Part shown: positions 47,944-59,058 of the stretch, piece after piece
Layout of the letters: each line of letters starts with the position of its first letter
Position numbering within the stretch: position 1 is the first letter of the stretch
Origin: Camellia lanceoleosa
Lineage: Eukaryota; Streptophyta; Magnoliopsida; Ericales; Theaceae
Reading direction: 5' to 3'
Assembly: GCA_025200525.1 (NCBI GenBank)
Contig: CM045758.1
Span: forward strand, 60,266,649-60,330,648
DNA: 64,000 nucleotides
The notes under the pieces: generated by a model
What the model saw: the letters and a program-made list of their open reading frames with translations, nothing else
What the model was told of the DNA's origin: nothing
The model's database searches: none
Program-made: the position numbers and the translations under genes

Positions 47944-49908
47944 TGTAATGACCCGGAATCGTATATCATAATTATCGGTAATTAAATATGCTTTAGTGTG
48001 ATTTAATTGGAAAATATCTGTTGAAATGACAACTTCGGGACTGAAATCGATGACCGTAACGGATTCAGAAAATGAAATTGAACATGTTTATGTGATACCG
48101 GGAATTTTTAGAACTATCTGAAACGATAAATTGAAGACTGAACTTCGTCTGATTCGTAAGGCTTGTTTGGCTCAAGTTTTGGGTATAAGCTATTTATTTG
48201 ATATATATGGTTATAGATAAGGACTTTGACCCCATTTTGACTCAATACAAAAGAAAGAAGAAATATCTAGAAGAGAGAGAGAAGAGAGAATCGAAGAAGA
48301 GAGAAAACAAGGGAGAAGAGAAGACGAAAAGGAAACAAGCTTAAGTCTTCCAATTAAGTGATCAAGGTAAGAAGTTCTTCTCTAATTTCTTGAAAGAAGT
48401 TGAATAATCCATGATTGCATGGCAAGTAAATAGAATGGAAGAGAAATTATGTGTAATTTGAGCATGCTTAGTCAATTTGAGGTAGAACCTCCATGATTAT
48501 AGAGATATAAAGTTTGTATGTATATGTTCATGATTTTCATCTTAGTTTATGGGGTTGATCTTAGCTATGGTTTATAAGGACTTTGTGATGAGGTTTGATG
48601 ATTAAATCATGTTGTTGATCACTAGTTTTGAACTTTGATTTCAAGTTGGAAGTTAATGTTTCAAAGGAAATGATGAAGAGTAGAAGAAGAACCAGAATTT
48701 CAGATTTTCGCAGGGTCCGCTCGAGCGGAGGTGAGCCCGCTCGAGCGTAGAAATCACCCTTCCAAAGCTTTGGACGATTCTGATCCGCTCGGCGACAAGT
48801 GGGCGCCGGCGAAGGCTTATTTTCAGAAAAGTTTGGGAAGTTGTTCTGCATGATTTTCTTATGTTCCCTTGCATTATGTCGCATCTTATGATTATGAAAT
48901 GGACATGAATGAATGTAATGAAGGAAAGGAATGAATATGAAATGAATGAACATGAAGTAAAGTAAAGAAAAGAATGAAGTGCATGATTAAGGATAATGTA
49001 AATTGAGAATGTGCTATAATGTTATTGTTGCAGGTCGAATTGAGAAGACCGTGCCATCGGTTTCGGAAACCCTCTGTAAGTGACATTTCTGTAAAGATAT
49101 GTTATTATGAAATTATGTTCTAAAAGTGCTATGATATGATACGTTTTGGAAATGAGATTGTTTTCTGTGAACGAATGTTTTATTGCAAACCTAGTATGGC
49201 ATCCATAGTCAGTTGAGTCATGGGGGCGAGAACATGCAGGCCCATGCGTCATGAGTCATGGGGGACGGCATGGAAGGACAAGCCCATGACCAGTTTACGA
49301 GATCTCGGTATGTGTTTAATCGGTGTCCGGGACCGGTTACTCTAGTCGTTAGTCGACACGTTATGTTCTATGGAGTATGCCATTACGTATGTTTTTATGA
49401 TGACTGTTTGACGGATATATGATATGGTTGATTTATTATGGTTTTATGAAAATGTCGGACTTCGTTCACTAACCTCTTTACTGTTATGTTACTTGCTGAG
49501 CTTTAGCTCATTGTTTGTATTTATGTATTTATAGGTGAGCATACTGGGAGTCAAGCCTAGGCGGATTCTTGTTCGAGCCGCCATTTTGAAGCCTACCAGT
49601 TTTGAGTGCTCCGAGATGGGGCTAGGCCTGGAAGGCCGTTGTGAGCTTTGTTTTGTTTTTGCATCAGTGGCATGTAACTATGTTTGTAAATGAATTTATG
49701 ATCAGGTTATGTAAAGATAGTGGGTAATTAACTCATCTTTTTGGCATGTAAATGTATGTTCATATAAATGCACAGCTCTTGGACTATTAGTTTTTGCATT
49801 TGCTTCCATGAAACCCTTTTATTTATGTTTTGTACTGAAGGCCGGAGGTAATTCTATCATGCGGCGGTCACGTTGCCAGACTTCTAGGGGCGGGTTCGGG
49901 GCGTGACA
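47944..49908 (+). repeat. Complete 3' LTR (1965 bp) of the nested element
   Basis: Begins TGTAATGACCCGG after the purine tract and ends GGGGCGTGACA. Splice-like signals occur in order: CAAGGTAAGAAG near 48363, TTGCAG before GTCGAATTGAG near 49033, CTCTGTAAGTG near 49075, and TTTATAG near 49534. Compared with the truncated copy, it has lost part of two CGCTCGAGCG palindromes near 48784-48812. Confidence 0.85.
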
Positions 49909-52900
49909 GGACGGCTTTGTTGGTCTGCACGCTCGAGCGCAAGGTTGGACGCTCGAGCAGACCTCCAGGTTGAGTTGTACTTCTGAGGCACGTGGGCTCA
50001 TTTTTGAAATTTTATTAGTGTATTTGGAATGTTCTTATCTTATTTTTGGGGTATTGGTTGAGGTGGTAATATGATGGTAAAGTAAGATTGGACCAAAGAA
50101 TTTAATTCGGATAGTTATCTTAAGATCAGCCGTCACTCTTTTGCCCTTTTCTTTTTCCACACTTTGAATTTGGATGTGAGGTTAGAACCATTGGAAAGCT
50201 TATTTCCGGGGCTTCAATTTGGACACAAGAACGACCTAAAATGGAGTCCGGATGGAAGAGTTATACCTGTTCAAAGTTTCAAAATCTGTGCTGAGGACAG
50301 GTCCGCTCGAGCGGAAATCAGTCCGCTCGAGCGGGAATTACGGGACAACAGCTTTAAGAACGGGATTTTCGGATCATTTCTTATATTTTCTTCTTTCCTC
50401 TTCCTTCCTCTTTGCCTAAGTCCGAAACCCTAGCCCCAAATCCTTGATTTCCTCTACTTTGATCAACAATCCACCATGGTTTTTGGCATGTAGGATGGAG
50501 AACTAAGGAGGATCAATGTTTTAACCCAATTAGAACTTGGATTTGTGAAGGTTTCTTCTCAAGCTCACCCCTTTGCTTGATTATGGAGGTAAGGGTTTTA
50601 AGACTCTTTAATATTTACATCCATAGATAGGTTTGAGGTGAATTCATTGTATAATGGTGCAAGTTTTCATTTATGTTATGTATATAGAAGAAATTATGAG
50701 ATTTTGGGAATTTCGGGTTTGAACATTGGGGGTTTTAAGGTTTGTGATGTTGGAAGTTAAATTAGTGGGTTTAAATGATGGATTGGGAATCCTAGATGTA
50801 GAATTATTGGGAAAATTGGAATTAAAAGTAATGATTTAAGAAGTTTGTTTTTTTTTGTTAAAAACCCTCATTTTCCTTGAAACCCTAGGTTGGTTAATGA
50901 TGATAACCAAAAATTTGGCCCAAATTGAAAGTAGAATAATGAAATTGAGGTATTGAATCATATATATACAAGTTTAATTAGAATTTGGTGATACTTGGAA
51001 ATTATGTTTAAAATTTTGCGAATGAACTTTGTTAGAAATGTTGGAATTCATGCTATTATGTAAAGGAAAAATTAGAGAAATAATCTATGACTGACATAGA
51101 TGATATGACCTCGGTTTTGGAATATTGAAATGAGATTCAAGGGTTTATTTTGCATTATGTTGAATTGCAAATGGTTTTATTGAATTAAGTGGTGTTGACT
51201 TTGTCGGACTATATTGTATTAACTAATATTGAATTGAATAGACCATGATGAATTATGTTTGAATTACGTGAATTGTATAGGGTCAGCTACAAGGGCGGAC
51301 CAAGCACCTGAACACTGTGAGTAATAGTACTACATATGTACATCAATTACTGTTGATAATTATTGTTATTATTCACATTCTGTTTTTCCATGGCAATTAT
51401 GCTAACATGGTTGTATTTGAGAATTGGTGTGAACATAGAAGGATTTGGCATCCATTGAGATGACTCTGAAACTATTCTGTGTTCCGCCCACGATTAAGGG
51501 TTATCGGTAATGTGCTATAATCTATATAGTATTGTGTTTAATTTACCGTTAAAGAACATTATTAATATTCTGTTATCCGTAGATTAACCTTAATAATTCA
51601 TGGTGAACAAATGGAACAATGATGCTTATGTATCCTGAGATCTATTGATTTAAGGTATAGAACTATGGTACCTACGTATTTCTGAAAGTGTTCAATATGT
51701 GAAATATGTTCACCATTTGCTAATAAATATCAGCAACGTTCTGTTAAACTTATAATACATCTGTTTATTTATGTGATTAATGGGAAGAATATGTTTATCT
51801 GTATTAATCTGTCATGATGTTTCTGGTATGGAGCAAAGTGCTATACGGAACTAAGTGCTACACCTTGGTGGGAGCCACCTCTAGAATCCGTACGAGCCAC
51901 CTCTTGAGTCCATACATCTGTTACGTCTGTTATCCACGCTTATGCGTTCTGTACCCACGCTTTATGCGTTCTGTTACCCACGCTTATGCGTTATGTTACC
52001 CACGCTTATGCGTTCTGTACCCACGCTTTATGCGTTCTGTTACCCACGCTTATGCGTTCTGTTACCACGCTTTATGTGTTCTGTTATCCACGTTCTGTTA
52101 TCCACACTTTATGCGTTCTGTACCCACGCTTTATGCGTTCTGTTACCCACGCTTTATGCGTTCTGTACCCACGCTTTCTGCGTTCTGTTACCCACGCTTA
52201 TGCGTTCTGTACCCACGCTTTATGCGTTCTGTTACCCACGCTTTATGCGTTCTGTTACCACACTTATGCGTTCTGTGATTTACATTATTTACATTAGTTA
52301 CATTTTCTGCTTTTTTACCGTTATTTACATTTATACGATATTTACGGACCTATGGTCGATTACGCATCTCGTAGGCCTATGGTACAGTATATACTAGGCT
52401 TAAAGCCATTCTGTTACGGAAAGTGGACCCATGACTGTTTTGGAAATAATCACGGAGTGTAGTTAATCATCTGTATTTGCAATTATATGCTTGGTTATTC
52501 AGGTTAAATATTATATTATTTATGTACTATTATTCACTGAGTTCGCTCATTCTATATTTTGTCTGTCTATTTCTGTAGGTAACCAATCGGGAGTTCAATC
52601 CTAACCTTAAGGCTTGTGTTTCTCTTGTCAACATTGATGCGTCCAGGCACCACCTGAAGCCGTACATTATGTAAAGTTTTGCTGAGTCTTGATTTATACT
52701 TTGGATGTCTATTTATGGTTGATTGTATATAATTCCTTCTTTATTAATATTTTGGTTATATGCCTATTTGCGGGGATGAGTCGAGGCATATGTGTGTAAA
52801 CTTTCTGTATAATATTTACTTAGTGTGATGTTGAGATCCTGGCATGTTAGGAATAGCTCAATGGATGTTATTCTATGTATTTTATATTATTGAATGCTTC

Positions 52901-52993
52901 CGTTCAGGCCCCGTATGATATGTATAACAGGATTAGTGTCTGTTTTCGAATGGGTCATGCCCAAACTTTTAGGGGCGGGTTTGGGGCGTGACA
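49909..52993 (+). repeat. Related, diverged LTR-like sequence with a minisatellite
   Basis: Ends GGGGCGGGTTTGGGGCGTGACA-like at 52993, as the adjacent LTR does, and shares its layout: paired CGCTCGAGCG palindromes (49930-49959 and 50303-50333), a GGAGGTAAGGG donor-like site near 50587, an acceptor-donor pair near 51278-51318, and CTGTAGGTAAC near 52575. It is interpreted as a solo or partial LTR of a sister family. Its 5' boundary is not defined by TG or a target duplication. Confidence 0.6.
51926..52276. repeat. Minisatellite, about 16 copies of a 21-23 bp unit
   Basis: The consensus is TTCTGTTACCCACGCTTATG plus CG, with variants differing by one T (CTTTATG) or by loss of TT (CTGTACCC). Short overlapping open frames here in all three forward phases are by-products of the repeat. 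Confidence 0.95.
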
Positions 52994-53019
52994 AAAAGTT
53001 ATCAAATTCAAAGACTTAC

Positions 53020-54431
53020 TTGGACAGAGCGCTGCAGCATGAGGGCGTAGTTCTCGTACTCGTTCATCTTGGCATTACGCTCAAGATCACCCTCAAGGAG
53101 AACTGCAGTGCTGAGTGCCACGCCGATGTTGACATCGGTGGCGCTTTCGTTGGCATAGACGGGCCTGTTTTCAAGAGTAATTTTGGGCTCCCAGGGAACT
53201 TTGGGAACCTTGGACCCCGAAGTCGTCGCAGACGACGACCTCGGCCTTTTTGGCTGAGTTGACCCCGATGGCTGGGCCTCGGCAGATCTTTTGGTAGGGG
53301 CAGAAGTGGTCTTCACAGTTGAGGTTAGTTGGGAGATGGGCAGAGCATCTTCAACCTCGGCCTCAGTAGCTTTGGCATTTGGCTGGGCCTTTTTGACTCT
53401 TTTTGGTTTTGGTGGAGGCACCGTTTGAGACGATACAGCATCCACGTCGGTTGGAAGGTCGGCCAAAAGATCCCGCACGACCGCTTCGGCGCCATTTAAT
53501 TTGTTTACCAAGTCGTAAATCGACGTTTTCTTTCAGGAATGGGAATCAAGAATGGTGCCGAGGTAGATGGAAAATCCGGGTCGAGATGTTGATCCTTGAT
53601 GCATTCGTGATGTGGGCCTTGATCTAGGCCATGACGAGCGATGGAGAGTGACTTTTCTTCTTTTCGTTTGGGGACGTCGGCGAAACGGACTTATATGTTG
53701 GGATGAAATTTAGCGACAAAGAGCCTTCTTTTTGGCTCTGAGGAAGATCAAGAAGTTTCTTTAAGCCTTCGGGGACGTAGAATTGGCGAAAAATTTTTGA
53801 TGGTTGATGCAGATCTGCAAAAGAAAACTAGCATTAGAAACAGACAAAGTTTTGAAGGCCTAAAAAAGAAGCAGGTCGTTAACAGTGGACTCTTACCCTT
53901 GCCCTCTTTAACAGTTCGAGGAAGAGGGTATAAATGGACATCTTCATCTGGGGCAAACTCCCAATTCCCTGAAGCAATGACATAGTCCTCTCCAGCTCCC
54001 TTGTTGGAGTCTGGGAGGTCGGCTACAATTTTGAACTCGGTGGACCTCGGCTTAAGGTAGTATACATAGCCTTTTTCTTTCTGATTCAGGGCACACATGG
54101 TATAACAGTACTGAATGTCGGCTAGAGTGATTCTAACGTCTTCCTGCTTGGCTAAGGTTATGATACCGTTAATTATTCGATAAGAGTTAATGGTAAGCTG
54201 CATAGGGTTCAACTTGTAGAAATGAAGAACCTCACGAAAAAGGGTAGAAAGTGGCAGCCGAAGTCCACACTCAGTGAAAGCTACTATGGGAAAAGGCATG
54301 GTATTGTCTGTAGGCATAATGGAATCATCATCCCCGGCTAGCCTAAGGTGAACATCGGCAGGAATAGAGAATTCTTGCCTAAAATATTCTAGTTTGGTTG
54401 GGGTGTTAACCCTATTCCTCCACATACCCAT
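53020..54431 (-). CDS. Antisense accessory ORF of the gypsy element, N-terminal exons (Transposase_28-like)
   Basis: Minus strand, from ATG 54431 (MGMWRNRVNT). Exon 54431-53897 contains GLRLPLSTLFREVLHFYKLN and PMQLTINSYRIINGIITL, matching the pattern of the Pfam 'putative gypsy type transposon' domain (PF04195). A GTAAGA donor and TTTTGCAG acceptor bound a small intron (53896-53815). The next exon reads LHQPSKIFRQFYVPEGLKK and meets TAG at 53626-53624, where Gln is plausible. An open stretch from about 53511 to 53020 follows (basic, KRVKKAQPNAKA, then AQPSGSTQPKRPR), ending at a GTAAGT donor. The nested insertion lies in that intron. Probably a pseudogene now; role unknown. Confidence 0.7.
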
Positions 54432-55359
54432 AATTTTTGGTGTAAAGGTACTAGGCTACAGAAACAGGTTACTTTCAAAGGGTTATTAGGACCTCGGCTT
54501 AAACCTAGGTGTTTATTGGTGAAGTTGGTTTTAGTTTTTTCTAAGGGTTGATGGATCTATAAGCAAATCCCAAACCTAAATCTACGAAGAACGAGTATGG
54601 AGGACAGAAAATCTGGAAAACAAAAAAGCAAGAGCGAAGTCTCAGATTCAAGAACACAAAGGGTGGAAGACCAAGAATCGAGGAAAAACAGTACAGTTGC
54701 GCATAGCATGTGCAGAATCGTAAAGAAAGATGCATTCAGATGAATGACTCACAAATTAAATACTAGAGCAGGACAATAATGGCAAGAAATTTCAGGATAA
54801 ATCAAGAACTGGAGGAGAAAAACCAGTTGCTTACCAGAAAAGGTGAAGGCCGGAATGAGCTACGCCGAGGTCAGATGGAGGACGCTACAGTGGCGAAAGC
54901 TTTGCAGAAATGGCAGATACAAGACAGTAGTAGAGTCGAGAGTTTCGAGCAATGGCGGATTCGAAAAAAAAGCTTTAGAGAGAGAAAATGTAGAGTATTC
55001 AAATGCAGAAGTGAAAAGAGAGAGAGAGGCAAACGTTTTTGTCCAAAACATGAAACGGCGGCAATTATTGCGCCTGGGATAACGCATGCGTCGCCGTATA
55101 GCGAAGAAAGAGAAAGACTTCGGTAGCGTCGCCAGCATAGACCAATAAGGGAAAAACGCGTCAGTGAAACGGTTGAAAAATGGTGCATGACAGCTCATAC
55201 GCGAAGTAAGATTGATCTGAATTCTTGTTCTTGGATAAAGACATGTCGGCCTGAAATGAATGATCTCGGCTAGAAAGTTCTTAAGCCGATGTACGAGAAA
55301 AAGTTCAATATAGGTTCCATCACCTCAGTATGCCGAAGTAATAGAACCTAGGGGGCAGT
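54432..55359. other. Gypsy region between the antisense ORF start and the 3' LTR
   Basis: Upstream region of the antisense ORF, ending in the purine tract at about 55349-55358 (CTAGGGGGCAG). It may hold the antisense promoter, but no clear TATA box is visible on the minus strand. A 115-codon open frame at 54779-55126 on the + strand is compositionally unremarkable and has no family resemblance that I recognise. Confidence 0.5.
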
Positions 55360-55896
55360 TGTGGGGATGTATTTTCTGAGTACCAACACGTGGTCGAGGT
55401 GGCACCGAAGTGTCAGCCGAGGTCCCACGTGTTATGGTAGTTACGTCGAGGTTATCTGCGATAATACAGGAGTCCGAGGTTACCTCCGAAGATATCGGAA
55501 TCCGAGATGATCAGATAAGGGACAAGAGTCCTAGAATGAAGAAAGACTTCAAGATGGATAAGGATAGTATTCTTAGGAAGTCTATCCTTATCTCTTGAAT
55601 GAGTACTGAATGAGAGTCCATAGAAGTGAGACTTCTAGTGGGACTAGGATAGAGAAAGACTATAAAAGAAGGGCACCCCCGGCGGGTTTAAGGTACGCAA
55701 TTTGTAGTCTTGAGCAGTAATTTAAGCACTTGTTATCTTTGAGAGATATTGACTTGATCGTCGGAGTGCCCCCAGGTGGAAGAACCACCGCCGGAGCCTT
55801 TTCTTTCTGTGCAGGTTACAGGGAGCCGTCTACTCTGTATGTGTTCTACAGCTGGATTACTAAGGAGGGCAGTGTGATCGGAATACCACTCACACA
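55360..55896 (+). repeat. 3' LTR of the gypsy element
   Basis: Begins TGTGGGGATG and ends CTCACACA; 537 bp, the same length as the 5' LTR. It is followed by the ATATA duplication. Confidence 0.95.
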
Positions 55897-58800
55897 ATAT
55901 AGATCATATATCTATAACATTGATTTGAGAAGTAAAGCAACTTTCTTATTAAATGAATTTATGCGAGTACTTTTGAGCAAGGTTAGAGATACAAAAAAAA
56001 TAAAAATAAATAAATAATAATAATAATTATCCAAAAAAATCTACCAACACTGACATTGAGAATCGACACTCATGTGAATGTTTGATAAAATATTTGATAT
56101 TTCTAACATTATTAAATACTTTTATATCTTAAAATATGATTTAGTGCTCTTTTGGGAAGCTGGTAAAAAGCCAGTTTCTAGTTTTTTTTATCAATTTTGG
56201 GTTATATCACCTTTCACATAACTTATTCACAAAAAGATACAATAAGCTAAAAAATTCAAAAAGCCAAAAAACTAATTTTTTGCCAACTTTCCAAAATTGA
56301 TTGAGATGCATAAAAGAGAAGAATAGAAATATTTGATATGTAGAAATTTACTTACATAAAGTTGAATTGGCACGTGTTGGCATTGTTTACACATGAATTG
56401 GCATCCGTGAGTATTATTTACTCAAAAGAATAAAAAAAAACTCTATAAATCAAGTATTTTTTTATTTTCAATTTTTTTTCAATTTTAATTATTATATTAT
56501 GTAAAAATTTTAAAATATATAAATCGTGAGACACGATTGGATAATTAAAAATGTATTAAAAGAAAAGAAGATAAATATTTGAGACAAAATTTACTGGCCT
56601 TTTGCCATATTTAAGGGTTTTGAATTTTTGTGCATGTTAGATGAGGACAAATTTGTGTAACAAACTTGCCAGTGAATTGGACACGTGTGAAGATTGTTTA
56701 TAAATGAATTGGCACGTGTGAATATATTTACACAAACTAATTTAATAAGTGTCAAATAATAAGTGGTGTAGACCAACACTCTATGATCACCAAATAATTG
56801 CCCTCATTTGTGTCAAGTGGCCAAGAATATGGCAAGTTTTTTTTTTCAAAGAGTAGGTGACATATGAACGAAATTACAAAATACTAAAATTACAAATTCA
56901 AAAAACATGATTAGAAAATTACTTAAAATTTAAAATTAAGATTATTTCAAAATGTAGGTTCATAACAAATACAATATTTTAAATATATGCCAATGATCTA
57001 ACATCCATATATTTAAAATGCTTCTTGTGAAGCCACATCTTAAAAGAATCTTGACCATAAATATTAAATTTTAATAATTTTCTAATTATATTTTTTGAAT
57101 TTATAGTATTAAACGTTGCAATTTTGTCCATATCTAGTCTTTCAATAAAAAACTTGTCATATTCTTGGCCATTTTTGACAAACAAGAGTAATTATTGGGT
57201 GATCATGAAATATTATTCTATATCATTTATTATTTGATACTTATTAAATTATTTTTTAAAATCTTAACAAAAAGTTTCGAGTTTTGTAATTTTAATCAAT
57301 AAATATTAAATTAAAACACCATGTGAATTTGCTCCAATATCACCACATACCTTTTTGAGTAAATTACAAATACACCTCCTAAGATTTGTTTAAAGTATAG
57401 ATTATTTCTTGTGATTTGAAAAATTACAAATATTTCCTTATTAAAAAAATTTATTTAACAATTAACTAAGAAAATGACATTTATAATTGCTCTCCTGTAT
57501 GATAATAAAATTACTTAAATTATTAATTAAAACATATTTCTCATATTATTAAAAACTGTTAATTGACTTTATGATTTATTAATAAAAAAGACGATTTATT
57601 ATGAAATTAAAAATTTTTAAAAATAAGACATAATTTTTAAAATTATAGAAAATGATTAATATTTTAATTAAATCTAATTTACCCTAATTTTTTTACAAAT
57701 GGGGTCAAGAACCAAGTGAGTCACCACACAGCCTTGCATGCTCCACAATTTCCACGTGTCCTTTAACACGTGTTGGCAATGGGCTCTCCAAATTTCGTCA
57801 GTAGCACGTCTTAGCCCAACACGTGTGGGGTGTCATGCAGACTCGCCAAATTTAACGGTAGATTTTTCATTACCGTCCGTTGCTTTTCTATTTGTGACGT
57901 GGACTTAACGTCTGTCAGGTCAGTGTGGAGAAGGCAAAGTTTGTGTGTAGTCGCGATTATTTTACAGTCGTTGCAATCGGATAGATTACAGCAATAATGG
58001 TGTAATCAGATTCACGTAATCTAAATTGCTATTGCCAGAACAGGTTTGTTTGCTTTGACCAGATTTACCCACTGCTGTGGGGTACATTGCCTTACTGAAC
58101 AGTTACGTTCAATTTGCATATGATATAAGCTTTTGATAAATAAGTTATATGATTGAATAAATAAATAGGATAAGAGCATTGTTATTGAAGGTACAAAATT
58201 AGACTCAATTTTTAAGTTCAGTAATGTGACAATTAATTAAGATATTAAATGTAAAACTTTCTCTTATATTTTCTTTAATTATTAACTAATTATATTATTC
58301 ACATATCATTAAGTCTAAAAAATAAATTTAAAAAGTGAATTTTATATCATTTCTTATAGGATAAATTATTTGATAAAAGAAGCGATTATGTCTAGTTAGA
58401 ATAAAACAAAATATATACTAATTATTTTTTTTATTATTTGATAAAAGATAGAAATAATATGAAGATCCCTAATCTAATACCCCGTACATGAGAAGAAACC
58501 AACTCTTGCCCTCATATGGCTCGTTTGATTTGGCTGATTATACCATATGATTGAGATTATTGATCTTTGAGATTCACATTTTATTGTTTAGTTGTAAATT
58601 TTATTATTCTAATTAGATTTCAATGACTATTTTGTCTAACAAAATTGATCGAATTTTTAATCTTACTACTAATAATGCAAAACATACGTATAATTGAAAT
58701 TATATATTTCCATATTTATTGCGAAACAAACATAGGTAAGACGGAATTGTGTATCTCACTAATCATCTGAATAATCAATTTTACACTAATTTTATAGATT

Positions 58801-58904
58801 GTTAATACTCTCACTATTAGTCCTATTAATGAAACATATGCCTATAAAGAAGTATATGAGTTTTGGCTAACAGACTAATCCAATTGATTATCCTTAAGTT
58901 TATT

Positions 58905-59058
58905 TTATTTTCAATATTTTACTTTCTAGAGATATCTAAAAGTAGTTAATCACAATGATAGAAACTCCCACAAAACACAATTTATTTTCAATATTTTACT
59001 TTCTAGAGATATCTAAAAGTAGTTAATCGTAATGATCGAAACTCCCACAAAACACAAT
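58905..59058. repeat. 77 bp tandem duplication
   Basis: Two adjacent units starting TTATTTTCAATATTTTAC and ending ACAAAACACAA. They differ at about three positions. Confidence 0.85.

Larger units (their letters stand above)
45210..52993 (+). mobile_element. Nested long-LTR retrotransposon sequences inside the gypsy element
   Basis: A block of about 7.8 kb inserted in an intron of the antisense ORF. Order: a 5'-truncated LTR copy (45210-46479), a gag-only interior (46480-47943), a complete LTR (47944-49908), and a related, diverged LTR-like sequence (49909-52993). Both LTR types end in GGGGCGTGACA. No direct target duplication links the two outer edges, so at least one deletion or recombination followed insertion (inference). 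Confidence 0.75.
37454..55896 (+). mobile_element. Ty3/gypsy retrotransposon of the Tat type, 18.4 kb, with nested insertions
   Basis: Two 537 bp LTRs (37454-37990 and 55360-55896) are flanked by an exact ATATA duplication (37449-37453 and 55897-55901). A primer-binding site TTTGGCGCCGTCTGTGGGA follows the 5' LTR, and a purine tract AGGGGGCAG precedes the 3' LTR. Interior order: gag, protease, RT, RNase H, second RNase H, integrase, 62 bp tandem array, antisense ORF. The second (archaeal-type) RNase H and the antisense ORF after pol point to the Tat lineage. Foreign LTR sequences occupy 45210-52993; without them the element would be about 10.7 kb. By hand count the LTRs differ at about 19 of 537 positions. 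Confidence 0.95.

Noticed and set aside
51926..52276. Regularly spaced repeat that could be mistaken for a CRISPR array
   Set aside because: The units are contiguous without unique spacers, and the genome is a plant.
51814..52397. Overlapping open frames of 103-154 codons encoding Tyr/Ala/Phe/Cys-rich repeats
   Set aside because: They arise from the 21-23 bp minisatellite in three phases at once and lie within an LTR; no domain or start context supports a protein.
54779..55126. 115-codon forward frame near the gypsy 3' LTR
   Set aside because: No recognised domain, and it lies between the antisense ORF start and the purine tract; kept only as a remark.
57361..57680. Possible further TIR element beginning GTAAATTACAAATACACCTCC
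   Set aside because: The left end resembles known plant MITE ends, but no convincing inverted right end or target duplication was found.
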